Shown here: positions 16,878 to 24,394 of the stretch, piece by piece
Position numbering within the stretch: position 1 is the first letter of the stretch
How the letters are laid out: each line of letters begins with the position of its first letter
Assembly (NCBI GenBank): GCA_030064835.1
Contig: JASJEE010000012.1
Coordinates: 1-35,627, forward strand
Length of the DNA stretch: 35,627 nt
Direction: 5' to 3'
Origin: Microcoleaceae cyanobacterium MO_207.B10
Lineage (GTDB): Bacteria > Cyanobacteriota > Cyanobacteriia > Cyanobacteriales > Microcoleaceae
Program-made: the position numbers and the translations under genes
The notes under the pieces: model-generated
The model's database searches: none
Seen by the model: only the letters and a program-made list of their open reading frames with translations
Told to the model about the DNA's origin: nothing

Positions 16878-17312
16878 ATGAAAAATTATCAGCAAACTAA
16901 TAAAATTCGCTCCCGAAACTGGTCTATAGAAAAATTACCAGGCTTAAGCAAACAACACCAAAGTCAACTAATAGAATCTGGCATTAATACTACCAGAAAA
17001 CTTCTCCAAATAGCATATACTCCCCAACAAAAATTATCCCTAGCAAATCAACTACAAATTCATCCCCAATATGTGAATAAATGGGTAGCATTAGCAGACT
17101 TAGCCAGAGTTCCTAGTATCGGCTGTGAATACTGCGGACTTTTGCTTCATTCTGGCATTGCTTCAGTTTCCCAACTAGCTCAAATACCAGTTCAAAGATT
17201 GCATCCACAAATCTTAAAATTACAAGTATCAACAATGCAACGCCGTGACCTTTGTCCTCCTGTCGAATTAGTCCAAGAATGGATTCAACAAGCTAAAATT
17301 TTATCATCATAG
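16878..17312 (+). CDS. DUF4332 domain protein (helix-hairpin-helix type)
   Basis: The 144-residue product matches DUF4332, a small cyanobacterial family with helix-hairpin-helix-like repeats. The core reads WSIEKLPGLSKQHQSQLIES, then IHPQYVNKWVALADLARVP. A second unit follows: SIGCEYCGLLLHSGIASVSQL. Paired hairpins of this type often bind DNA non-specifically, but no function is proven. I chose the ATG at 16878 because it gives the usual length; the frame extends to a TTG at 16797, which would add 27 hydrophobic, unconserved-looking residues. It is divergent from the methyltransferase and convergent with the DUF1800 gene. Confidence 0.82.
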   Translation: MKNYQQTNKIRSRNWSIEKLPGLSKQHQSQLIESGINTTRKLLQIAYTPQQKLSLANQLQIHPQYVNKWVALADLARVPSIGCEYCGLLLHSGIASVSQLAQIPVQRLHPQILKLQVSTMQRRDLCPPVELVQEWIQQAKILSS

Positions 17313-17499
17313 TTGACAATTATTAGGTAGATTAAATCCTGACAAAATCTCAAACTTAATTAAACTAGCTAAATAATGTTTTTTGTTTTTAAATCAATTT
17401 TATTTATGCCTAATTTTTTTCAACAACTGACTGATATTAACTAATATTAATTAACCGGAATATAGAAACTATAAATATTGCATGAACGTCCCTATAGGG

Positions 17500-18864
17500 C
17501 TAATATCTCATAAATTCAGGACTACCAAAAATTAAAGCCGCCCTCAACTCAGGGGCACTTTTTTCAACAACGGCACGAGTCTGAGGGGAAAAATTATTAC
17601 CCACAGTAACCATTAATTTTTCTGCACTAATAGGCTTACCCTTACCCAACAAACCACCGGACAAAGGCACAGCTAAACTGCTACGTCTAATCATCGTATC
17701 AGAATTCAACCAAGCCTCTTTAGTATTCTTATAACCATCAGGAGTAACACAACCATAAATAGGCATTCCCAACTGGTCTAAAATACCATTAATAGGTCGG
17801 AAATTATCAACCTCATTACCTATAGCTCTCATAGCAGAAGCCACAAACCGATAGGGATTTTTAAACTTAGTATTGAAAACCTCTGCTTGCCAAAATTCTA
17901 CACTATTGAAGAGAGTATTAAGTACCTCAAAAATATTTCCCCCAGTATCCAAGAAACTCTTTGCTAAAAGTTTAACTAAAGACTCAGTTGGTTGGTCTAA
18001 AACAAAAGTTTGAGCTAACTTATAACTAATATGTTTAGCCGTGGAAGGATGACTAGCCAAAATATCTAAAGCTGCTTCGCCTTCAGCCATGCCATTACTT
18101 TTAATAGTCTGTCCGAGAAAAATTTTATCTCCTGGTTCGTGACGTTTTTCATCAAAATAAAAACCATCATTATCTTCACTTCTTTTAGCACCAGGAGGTA
18201 AACCCCAACCAGTAAAAATCTTTGCTAAAGCAATAACATCATCTTGAGAATATCCTCCATCCACACCCAAAGTATGTAATTCTAATAATTCTCTAGCATA
18301 ATTTTCATTTATTTTTCCCCGACGACTTTGCCAATTATCTAAATAAATTAACATAGCCGGATGATGAGCAGTTGCTCCTAATAATTGACGAAATTTTCCC
18401 AAAGCGTAAGGTCGAATAGCGTGCTGTTCGTAAGAGCTAAAATATAAACGATTTAGTCCTTGACGACCAAAAACATTAAAGTGATTGTACCAAAAATCTA
18501 CCATTACTTCCTCTAAGTGGCGCGGACTTTCTAGAGTGCGTAACATTCGACCTTTTGTTGCTTGTAAAAAGAGTTTTTGTTCAAAGCGTCTTTTGATTCT
18601 ATTTAATCCTTGTCGGTCTAGTTTTAATTCTTTTCCTTGTTGTTGAAGTTTTTGTAATTCTGTGACTATTTGACCAGGAGTTAAGGTCAATGTATCAAGA
18701 TATTCTAGTTTTTTAGTTAAGAGTTTTGGATAGGGAATAGAATTAGGTTTTAGTTGAGATTTTATATAAGGTTCTATACCAATATTTTGAATGTCTTGAA
18801 TTTGCCCTGGAGTCGGTCCGAAACTAAGGCGGTTAATTAAGTGTAAAATTTTAATATCAGTCAT
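17500..18864 (-). CDS. DUF1800 family protein
   Basis: The 454-residue protein has the DUF1800 signature. The N terminus is HLINRLSFGPTPGQI, the middle has VDFWYNHFNVFGR and ARELLELHTLGVDGGYSQ, and this is followed by KIFTGWGL. The C-terminal half has IYGCVTPDGYKNTKEAWLN. The function is unknown. In many bacteria it is paired with a DUF1501 protein, sometimes exported, but no DUF1501 gene is seen here and no signal peptide is visible at this start. It begins at the ATG at 18864, just beside a repeat-filled spacer. Its stop overlaps a small palindrome (CCCTATAGGG, near 17490). Confidence 0.88.
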   Translation of the reverse strand: MTDIKILHLINRLSFGPTPGQIQDIQNIGIEPYIKSQLKPNSIPYPKLLTKKLEYLDTLTLTPGQIVTELQKLQQQGKELKLDRQGLNRIKRRFEQKLFLQATKGRMLRTLESPRHLEEVMVDFWYNHFNVFGRQGLNRLYFSSYEQHAIRPYALGKFRQLLGATAHHPAMLIYLDNWQSRRGKINENYARELLELHTLGVDGGYSQDDVIALAKIFTGWGLPPGAKRSEDNDGFYFDEKRHEPGDKIFLGQTIKSNGMAEGEAALDILASHPSTAKHISYKLAQTFVLDQPTESLVKLLAKSFLDTGGNIFEVLNTLFNSVEFWQAEVFNTKFKNPYRFVASAMRAIGNEVDNFRPINGILDQLGMPIYGCVTPDGYKNTKEAWLNSDTMIRRSSLAVPLSGGLLGKGKPISAEKLMVTVGNNFSPQTRAVVEKSAPELRAALIFGSPEFMRY

Positions 18865-18916
18865 ATTATTTAACTAATACCAATTTCAAAAAATCTTGCT
18901 ACATTTGTTATTTGAG

Positions 18917-18940
18917 GTGGTAGGTGGTAGGTGTTAGGTA
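18917..18940. repeat. Heptamer array in the opposite orientation (GNNNTAG)
   Basis: TAG recurs at 18921, 18928 and 18935, in units such as GTGGTAG and GTGTTAG. It is the inverse of the CTANNNC arrays found elsewhere. It lies 53 bp upstream of the DUF1800 start. Confidence 0.75.
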
Positions 18941-18987
18941 TGAAAGAGAAAAAGTGCAAATATTCTAATTCCCTTTCCCTTCTAAAG

Positions 18988-19100
18988 CTATCAAATAAAT
19001 GCTTAGATATGAGATTATCAAATTTTTGGCAGGACAAATTGAGCGCCAAAATTAATTTTCTTACCACCTAAAACCTACCACCTAAAACCTACCACCTTCT
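18988..19100. repeat. 113-bp direct repeat, copy A
   Basis: It begins CTATCAAATAAATGC and ends in alternating CTAAAAC/CTACCAC heptamers. Copy B at 19231-19343 is the same apart from two changes (TTGGCAGG against TTGCCAGA), exactly 243 bp away. It is non-coding here; an open minus-strand frame across it is probably chance. Confidence 0.9.
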
Positions 19101-19230
19101 GCTTTTTTTATACCGAGCATAGTAGATTTGATATAAGTAAGGAAGAAGAAAAAAATAGGAACTTTGAAACTACTAGGAAAAAATCACATGAATTTTTACC
19201 TAGACTCAACTAAAAGTGTCTTATCCGAAA

Positions 19231-19343
19231 CTATCAAATAAATGCTTAGATATGAGATTATCAAATTTTTGCCAGAACAAATTGAGCGCCAAAATTAATT
19301 TTCTTACCACCTAAAACCTACCACCTAAAACCTACCACCTTCT
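19231..19343. repeat. 113-bp direct repeat, copy B, supplying the tetR stop
   Basis: Near-identical to copy A. Its right end is the heptamer array CTAAAAC CTACCAC CTAAAAC CTACCAC (19311-19338), and the regulator gene ends inside this at 19325. The near-identity of A and B shows recent duplication or gene conversion. Confidence 0.9.
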
Positions 19344-19954
19344 TCTTTTAGCAAAACACCATTCAGGAAAATATCAGCTAATCCTTCTGCCATTTCTTGC
19401 ATTGCTTGTGGCGAAGCATTAGGTTCTAATAAAGTTTGTTGACTGAAACCGGCGATCGCAAACATTCCCAAAAATACCCTCGCTACTATTTTTGAATTCA
19501 TTCGACGATACACACCTTTTTCCATAGCTGTTTCAAAAAAAGCCTCAGCCACATCGGTCATTTTTACAATAACTTCCGATTGAATTTTATCGCGTAAATC
19601 TGGGTGAAACTGTGCTTCCAAAAAACATACTTTCATCATATCAGAATTGTGGCTAATATTTAACATCCGTCTTCGCATCACTTGTGCCACAGCCTTATAA
19701 CTAGACATTTCACTCAATTCAGTTAGTAAATCTGTTAAAATATCAACCCATCCATCAGTAGCCAACTCAATCAAAATCGCCTTTTTATTAGTAAAATGAC
19801 GAAACAAAGTCCCTTCTGCAACTCCAGCTTCCTGTGCCAAATCACGAGTTGTAGTACCATCATATCCATGTCTAGCAAACAATTTTTGAGCTGCTTTTAA
19901 TATCCTTGTTCTGGTCTGGGTTTCTGAAGTTTGTAACGGAGTAAAAACTTTCAT
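19325..19954 (-). CDS. TetR/AcrR-family transcriptional regulator
   Basis: The 209-residue protein has the TetR DNA-binding domain at residues 15-62: RILKAAQKLFARHGYDGTT, then DLAQEAGVAEGTLFRHFTNK, the helix-turn-helix and its conserved FxxK end. The C-terminal helical domain is the variable ligand-binding part, and the ligand is unknown. The gene is divergent from the M16 peptidase pair with about 200-500 bp between starts. A palindrome at 20114-20132 could be the operator. Regulation of the M16 genes and of itself is inferred from position only. The last residues (EGGRF) and the stop derive from the 113-bp repeat, so the ancestral C terminus may have been longer. Confidence 0.88.
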   Translation of the reverse strand: MKVFTPLQTSETQTRTRILKAAQKLFARHGYDGTTTRDLAQEAGVAEGTLFRHFTNKKAILIELATDGWVDILTDLLTELSEMSSYKAVAQVMRRRMLNISHNSDMMKVCFLEAQFHPDLRDKIQSEVIVKMTDVAEAFFETAMEKGVYRRMNSKIVARVFLGMFAIAGFSQQTLLEPNASPQAMQEMAEGLADIFLNGVLLKEEGGRF

Positions 19955-20113
19955 AATTAATTATTAAAAACAAATTGTATCTCGCTTTATTTAGTTGTAG
20001 CTTGATTACTCCACTTTTTAAGGATTAATTAACAAAAGCTTTATATCTGAATCATCGTTGTTCAGAACCAATAAAAAATCACCAAACTACCATCAATTTA
20101 GGAATAGTCCAGA

Positions 20114-20132
20114 ATATACTAGTAGGGTATAT
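20114..20132. promoter_or_regulatory. Candidate TetR operator
   Basis: ATATAC (20114-20119) and GTATAT (20127-20132) form an inverted repeat with a 7-bp spacer. It lies between the divergent tetR-type and M16 genes. The size suits a TetR dimer, but this is position-based inference. Confidence 0.4.
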
Positions 20133-20449
20133 CACCTGCTCAGAAAATTAACCAAGTTGAATTGATTTTATCACTTATGTTCATACGTCCAACTAGCATC
20201 GCTAGGCGTTCGTCAAAACTCAAAAGCCTTAGAAGGGAACTGATGCCCCAAATAGCACAGTCTACTGACAACCTTCAGAGAAAAGCTATCCCTCTAGGAG
20301 GAGTAGATTTGACTTTAAATCTATTATCCCAAATTGTTTTATTTGTAAACTGGTGTAAAAAGTTAATTAGTTCCAGCCTGAATAAGGCCAAGCTAAGAAG
20401 AGGGATTAATATAACTGAGAAAGCCCCAGAGAGACCAGATCAAGGGGAG

Positions 20450-22057
20450 ATGGATATCCAAATAAATAGCCACTACCCACAAAAATGTAACCTCCTGAAA
20501 AAGCAATTCCTGAAGCGAACCTTTTGGGAGTCGCGAAACCTTTGCCTTTGCTTAACTTTATGCGTATTGTGGTTTGGGTTCACACCCAGTATAGCCTTAG
20601 CCAGAGAATTTCCTCCTGAACACACAGTATCAATTAAACCCTACCTAGACCGGGTAATCAAAAAAGTCACAGAATTTCGCCTCAAGAATGATATGAAATT
20701 TATCGTTCTGGAAAGGGATAACGCACCTGTAATTTCCTTTGTAATTTATGCCGATGTTGGTGGGGCAAACGAACCAGATGGCCAAACAGGTGTAGCTCAC
20801 TACTTAGAACATTTAGCCTTTAAAGGCACAAAAAAAATCGGTACAAAAGATTATGAAGCCGAAAAACAAGTCTTAGATAAACTAGACAAAATCTTCGCAC
20901 AAATTCAACAAGCAAGCGCCGATGGTAAACAAGAACAAGTTAGCCAACTTTTAGCAGAATTTGAGGAAACTCAAGAAGAGGCATCCCAATATGTCAATCA
21001 AAATGAGTTATCTAAAATTGTTGAACGAGCAGGAGGAGTGGGAATAAATGCTGCCACCTCTGCAGACGATACTACCTACTTCTATAGCTTACCTGCCAAT
21101 AAACTAGAACTGTGGATGTCTCTAGAGTCAGAAAGATTTTTAGAACCAGTATTTAGAGAATTTTACAAAGAAAAACAAGTCATCCTCGAAGAGCGAAGAT
21201 TACGCACAGACAACTCACCCGTCGCTCAAATGTTAGAGGAATATCTCAGTAAAGCTTTCCAAGTTCACCCCTACCGTCGTCCCATTATTGGTTATCCCGA
21301 AGATATTAGAAATTTAACCAGGGAAAATGTTCAAAATTTCTTCGAGACTCACTATGTTCCTAGCAACTTAACTGTAGCGATAGTCGGGGATGTTAATCCC
21401 AAAGAAGTCAAAAAACTAGCAGAAACTTACTTCGGTCGCTACGAAGTTAAACAAAAACCTCCAAAACTCAACATCGTTGAACCCCCTCAAAGGGAAACAC
21501 GAGAAGTAACGATGAAATTGGAATCCCAACCTTGGTATCTAGAAGGTTATCATCGCCCTGCAGTCAGCCATCCTGATAATGCAGTTTATGAAATGCTTAC
21601 CAGTATTCTCAGTGATGGTCGTACTTCTCGCCTCTATCAATCATTAGTACAGGAACAGCAAATAGCCCTAGTAGCAAAAGGATTTAATGGTTATCCGGGA
21701 AATAAATACCCGAATTTAATTCTATTCTATGCCATGATTGCTCCCGATAGCAATGTGGAGGAAGTCGCAGCAGCATTGCAAAGTCAAATAGAAAGATTGA
21801 AAACAGAACCAGTTTCTCCAGCAGAATTAGAACGGGTAAAAACTCAAGCTAGGGCAGGTTTGTTACGTTCTCTTGATTCCAACATGGGTATGGCTTTTGC
21901 TCTCTTAAACTATGAAGTAAAAACTGGTTCGTGGCAAAATCTATTTAAACAGTTAGATATGATTAATGCTGTCACTGTCGAAGATATTCAGCGTGTCGCT
22001 AAAGAAACATTTGTACCTGAAAACCTTACTATTGGCAGACTGCTTCCCCAATCATAA
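20450..22057 (+). CDS. M16B zinc peptidase, catalytic member of a pair
   Basis: The 535-residue product is an M16 (insulinase/pitrilysin-type) peptidase. A signal peptide covers about 29-51 (LCLCLTLCVLWFGFTP, ending ALA). The inverted zinc motif H117-YLE-H121 is intact, with the further glutamate in VILEERR near 247. Between them is an extra helical, charged insert (about 138-180). The C-terminal M16 domain follows (for example VAIVGDVNPKEVKKLAE). I chose the ATG at 20450, preceded by AAGGGGAG, because it puts the signal peptide near the N terminus. The frame stays open to a TTG at 20162, but that would add 96 basic residues before the signal. The second M16 gene follows after 45 bp, so they probably share an mRNA. 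Confidence 0.88.
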   Translation: MDIQINSHYPQKCNLLKKQFLKRTFWESRNLCLCLTLCVLWFGFTPSIALAREFPPEHTVSIKPYLDRVIKKVTEFRLKNDMKFIVLERDNAPVISFVIYADVGGANEPDGQTGVAHYLEHLAFKGTKKIGTKDYEAEKQVLDKLDKIFAQIQQASADGKQEQVSQLLAEFEETQEEASQYVNQNELSKIVERAGGVGINAATSADDTTYFYSLPANKLELWMSLESERFLEPVFREFYKEKQVILEERRLRTDNSPVAQMLEEYLSKAFQVHPYRRPIIGYPEDIRNLTRENVQNFFETHYVPSNLTVAIVGDVNPKEVKKLAETYFGRYEVKQKPPKLNIVEPPQRETREVTMKLESQPWYLEGYHRPAVSHPDNAVYEMLTSILSDGRTSRLYQSLVQEQQIALVAKGFNGYPGNKYPNLILFYAMIAPDSNVEEVAAALQSQIERLKTEPVSPAELERVKTQARAGLLRSLDSNMGMAFALLNYEVKTGSWQNLFKQLDMINAVTVEDIQRVAKETFVPENLTIGRLLPQS

Positions 22058-22102
22058 GTTAACTCACTTAACTATTTAACATTAATCTAGCAGTAACAAA
22101 AA

Positions 22103-23590
22103 ATGATCTCTCAAGATAGAAAGAAAATTCATAGCTCCAAACTGTTTTTTACAGTATTACTACTACTAACAATGCTGTTAGCTATTTTGGGGCGAACACC
22201 AGCAGTCGCAGCATTACCAGCAAAGCATTATACAGAATTAGAGTTTCCCCCTTTACCAGAGTTACAGTTACCAGAATACACTCGCTTTCAACTGGATAAT
22301 GGCATCATTGTCTATCTGATGGAAGACCATGAACTACCGCTAATAGGTGGACGCGCTCTATTTAGTACAGGTTCGAGATTTGAACCTAAAAAGCAGGTAG
22401 GATTAGCAAATTTGACCGGAACAGTCATGCGTACAGGTGGTACAAAACTCCATAACCCTGAAGAAATCAACCAAATACTCGAACAAAAAGCAGCAGCAGT
22501 AGAAACAGGTATTGGCGATACTGCTGGAAGTGCAAGATTTAGTTCTCTAACTGAAGACTTAGAAACAGTATTTGGATTATTTGCGGAAGTGATTCGCGAA
22601 CCCGTATTTTCAGAACAAAAGTTAGAGTTAGCCAAACAACAATGGCGAGGTAGTATTGCTCGTAGAAATGATGATCCTGAATCAATTGCAGGTAGAGAAT
22701 TCCAAAAGTTAATTTATGGTACAAATAGTCCTTATGCTCGTACTGTTGAATATGAAACCCTCAGTAATATTTCTAGGCAAGATTTAATGAATTTCTATGC
22801 CAAATATTTCAATCCTGACAATATGATGTTGGGAATAGTGGGGGATTTTGAAACCGAAAAAATGCGGGAGCTAATTATTGATAAATTTGGTGACTGGCAA
22901 CCAAATAGCGAAGTAGAAATACCTCCCTTACCTTCAGTTTCTCAAGCTAAAAAGAGTGGTATTTTTTTTGTAGAACAACCTCAGCTAACTCAAAGTTATG
23001 TGCAAATGGGTCATTTAGGAGGAAAATTAGATAACCCCGATTATACAGCTTTGAGCGTAATGAATGAGGTAATCAATGGTATGGGAGGGCGTTTATTTAA
23101 TAATATTAGATCGCGTCAAGGTTTAGCCTATTCTGTTTCTGCTTATTGGAGTCCCAACTATGATTATCCAGGAATATTTATTGCTGCAGGAGAAACTCGT
23201 TCGGATGCTACCGTACCATTTATTAAGTCTATTAATGAAGAAATTGAGCGTATCCGCACCGAACCTATTACAAAAGCTGAACTTACCCATGCTAAAGATT
23301 CAACTCTCAACTCGTTTATTTTCAACTTTCAAGATCCGGCTCAAACTTTATCCCGTTTGATGCGATATGAATATTATGATTACCCTCAAGATTTTATCTT
23401 CCGTTATCGTGAAGAAGTAGAAAATACTACTGTTGAAGACGTGCAAAGGGTGGCTGAAAAATATTTGCAACCGGATAAAATAGTAACTTTAGTAGTTGGT
23501 AATAAAGATGGGATTCAACCGCCTCTAAGTAGTTTAGGAAATGACATTAAAATTACTTCAATAGATATTACAATTCCCGAAGCAAGCTAA
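22103..23590 (+). CDS. M16B peptidase-family protein lacking the zinc motif
   Basis: The 495-residue protein has a signal peptide (about 13-37, ending AVAA) and two M16 domains. The sequence aligned to HxxEH reads GLANLTGTVMRTG, so the metal site is absent. The C-terminal half keeps the substrate-binding Arg/Tyr region: NNIRSRQGLAYSVSAYW. Pairs of one catalytic and one inactive M16B subunit form heterodimers in mitochondrial processing peptidase and in some bacteria. Here the two genes are adjacent on one strand, so a heterodimeric exported peptidase is the natural reading. The length is normal for the inactive subunit and no lesion is seen. The gene after it is convergent, beyond a small mobile element. 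Confidence 0.9.
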   Translation: MISQDRKKIHSSKLFFTVLLLLTMLLAILGRTPAVAALPAKHYTELEFPPLPELQLPEYTRFQLDNGIIVYLMEDHELPLIGGRALFSTGSRFEPKKQVGLANLTGTVMRTGGTKLHNPEEINQILEQKAAAVETGIGDTAGSARFSSLTEDLETVFGLFAEVIREPVFSEQKLELAKQQWRGSIARRNDDPESIAGREFQKLIYGTNSPYARTVEYETLSNISRQDLMNFYAKYFNPDNMMLGIVGDFETEKMRELIIDKFGDWQPNSEVEIPPLPSVSQAKKSGIFFVEQPQLTQSYVQMGHLGGKLDNPDYTALSVMNEVINGMGGRLFNNIRSRQGLAYSVSAYWSPNYDYPGIFIAAGETRSDATVPFIKSINEEIERIRTEPITKAELTHAKDSTLNSFIFNFQDPAQTLSRLMRYEYYDYPQDFIFRYREEVENTTVEDVQRVAEKYLQPDKIVTLVVGNKDGIQPPLSSLGNDIKITSIDITIPEAS

Positions 23591-23591
23591 A

Positions 23592-23828
23592 TAGGGTCTG
23601 CTGAAAAAATTGGTTGGTAGGGGTAAAACACGGGGAAGCACCAGACGCGGAGATGGGGTGAATAGGCGACGGTTTCGGCCATTTTATCTGAATAAATTTT
23701 CTTGCATTTCAGCAGAAAATTTTCGGATTTTGAGGCCAATAAGAGCCAATAAATAGGAGATAAATTGAAGATAAAAAGCTATAAAAGCCTTAGATATCCT
23801 AACTTTTACCTTGATTCAGCCAGCCCTA
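23592..23828. mobile_element. 237-bp gene-free inverted-repeat element
   Basis: It starts TAGGGTCTGCTGAAAAAA and ends TTGATTCAGCCAGCCCTA, giving imperfect inverted ends bounded by TA. Inside are G-rich short repeats and a second TTTCAGCAG motif, but no gene. Related end motifs occur at 30550 and 34872. I take it as a MITE or a deleted insertion sequence. Confidence 0.5.
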
Positions 23829-23832
23829 AATA

Positions 23833-24219
23833 TTATTGTTTAGATGGGGGAAACAAAAATTCCCCCACCCAGTAGAAAATAAAGATACCCATAAAACCAG
23901 CTCCTAAATCCACAAAACTAAAAGTTCGATTCGGGATAAGTTGTTGGATAAATTCTTCGACAACAGTAAATATACTAAATAGCAAAATCCCCAAAGAAAT
24001 TTGATAATTTAAAATAGTCACCATCTTTCTTTTAAAAGCACGATGAATTAAGAAAGCAGCAATACCATATAAAACAAAATGTCCGATAGTATCATAGTGG
24101 GGAATTTTCGATAGTTGTTCCGTTGGCAATTTGCCTAAGTTGGCAACACTAATAATGAAAATAATTCCGCAAAAATATAGTAAAGCAATTACAATCCAGG
24201 TTTTATTTGCTAACTTCAT
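23833..24219 (-). CDS. VanZ-family membrane protein
   Basis: The product is about 128 residues with four predicted membrane helices. It carries the VanZ-like pattern KIPHYDTIGHFVLYGIAAF, then EEFIQQLIPNRTFSFVDLGA, in which the D-x-x-x-H and E-x-x-Q residues are family hallmarks. VanZ-type proteins are small membrane proteins linked in some bacteria to glycopeptide tolerance, but their biochemical role is unknown. Resistance should not be assumed here. I chose the ATG at 24219; the frame extends to a TTG at 24249. No strong ribosome site is seen. The amidase gene upstream on the same strand is 175 bp away, with a strong palindrome between. Confidence 0.82.
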   Translation of the reverse strand: MKLANKTWIVIALLYFCGIIFIISVANLGKLPTEQLSKIPHYDTIGHFVLYGIAAFLIHRAFKRKMVTILNYQISLGILLFSIFTVVEEFIQQLIPNRTFSFVDLGAGFMGIFIFYWVGEFLFPPSKQ

Positions 24220-24343
24220 GGAAAAAAAATTAAATACCAAAAACTTCAAGCGATCGCCAAAGAAATTTTAAATGATTGAGATGCGATAGTCGGTGCTGTT
24301 AAATAATAACTTCGTCTTTTTATCTGTCTGTACTTAAGAGCGT

Positions 24344-24379
24344 AGCTGTTAACTAGAATATATTTTCTAGCTAACAGCT
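24344..24379. repeat. 15-bp near-perfect palindrome
   Basis: AGCTGTTAACTAGAA (24344-24358) pairs with TTCTAGCTAACAGCT (24365-24379) at 14 of 15 positions with a 6-nt loop. No T run follows on either strand. It lies between two minus-strand genes, so it may be an RNA stem at the amidase 3' end or a small element. Confidence 0.7.
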
Positions 24380-24394
24380 CATAAACCCTTCAAT

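Noticed and set aside
18870-19067. 65-residue minus-strand open frame beside the DUF1800 gene
   Set aside because: It lies largely in the 113-bp repeat and heptamer DNA. The second repeat copy does not keep it, and no ribosome site is visible.
20162-20449. Extended N terminus of the first M16 peptidase from a TTG
   Set aside because: It would place 96 basic residues ahead of a clear signal peptide. The ATG at 20450 has AAGGGGAG upstream and gives the usual length.
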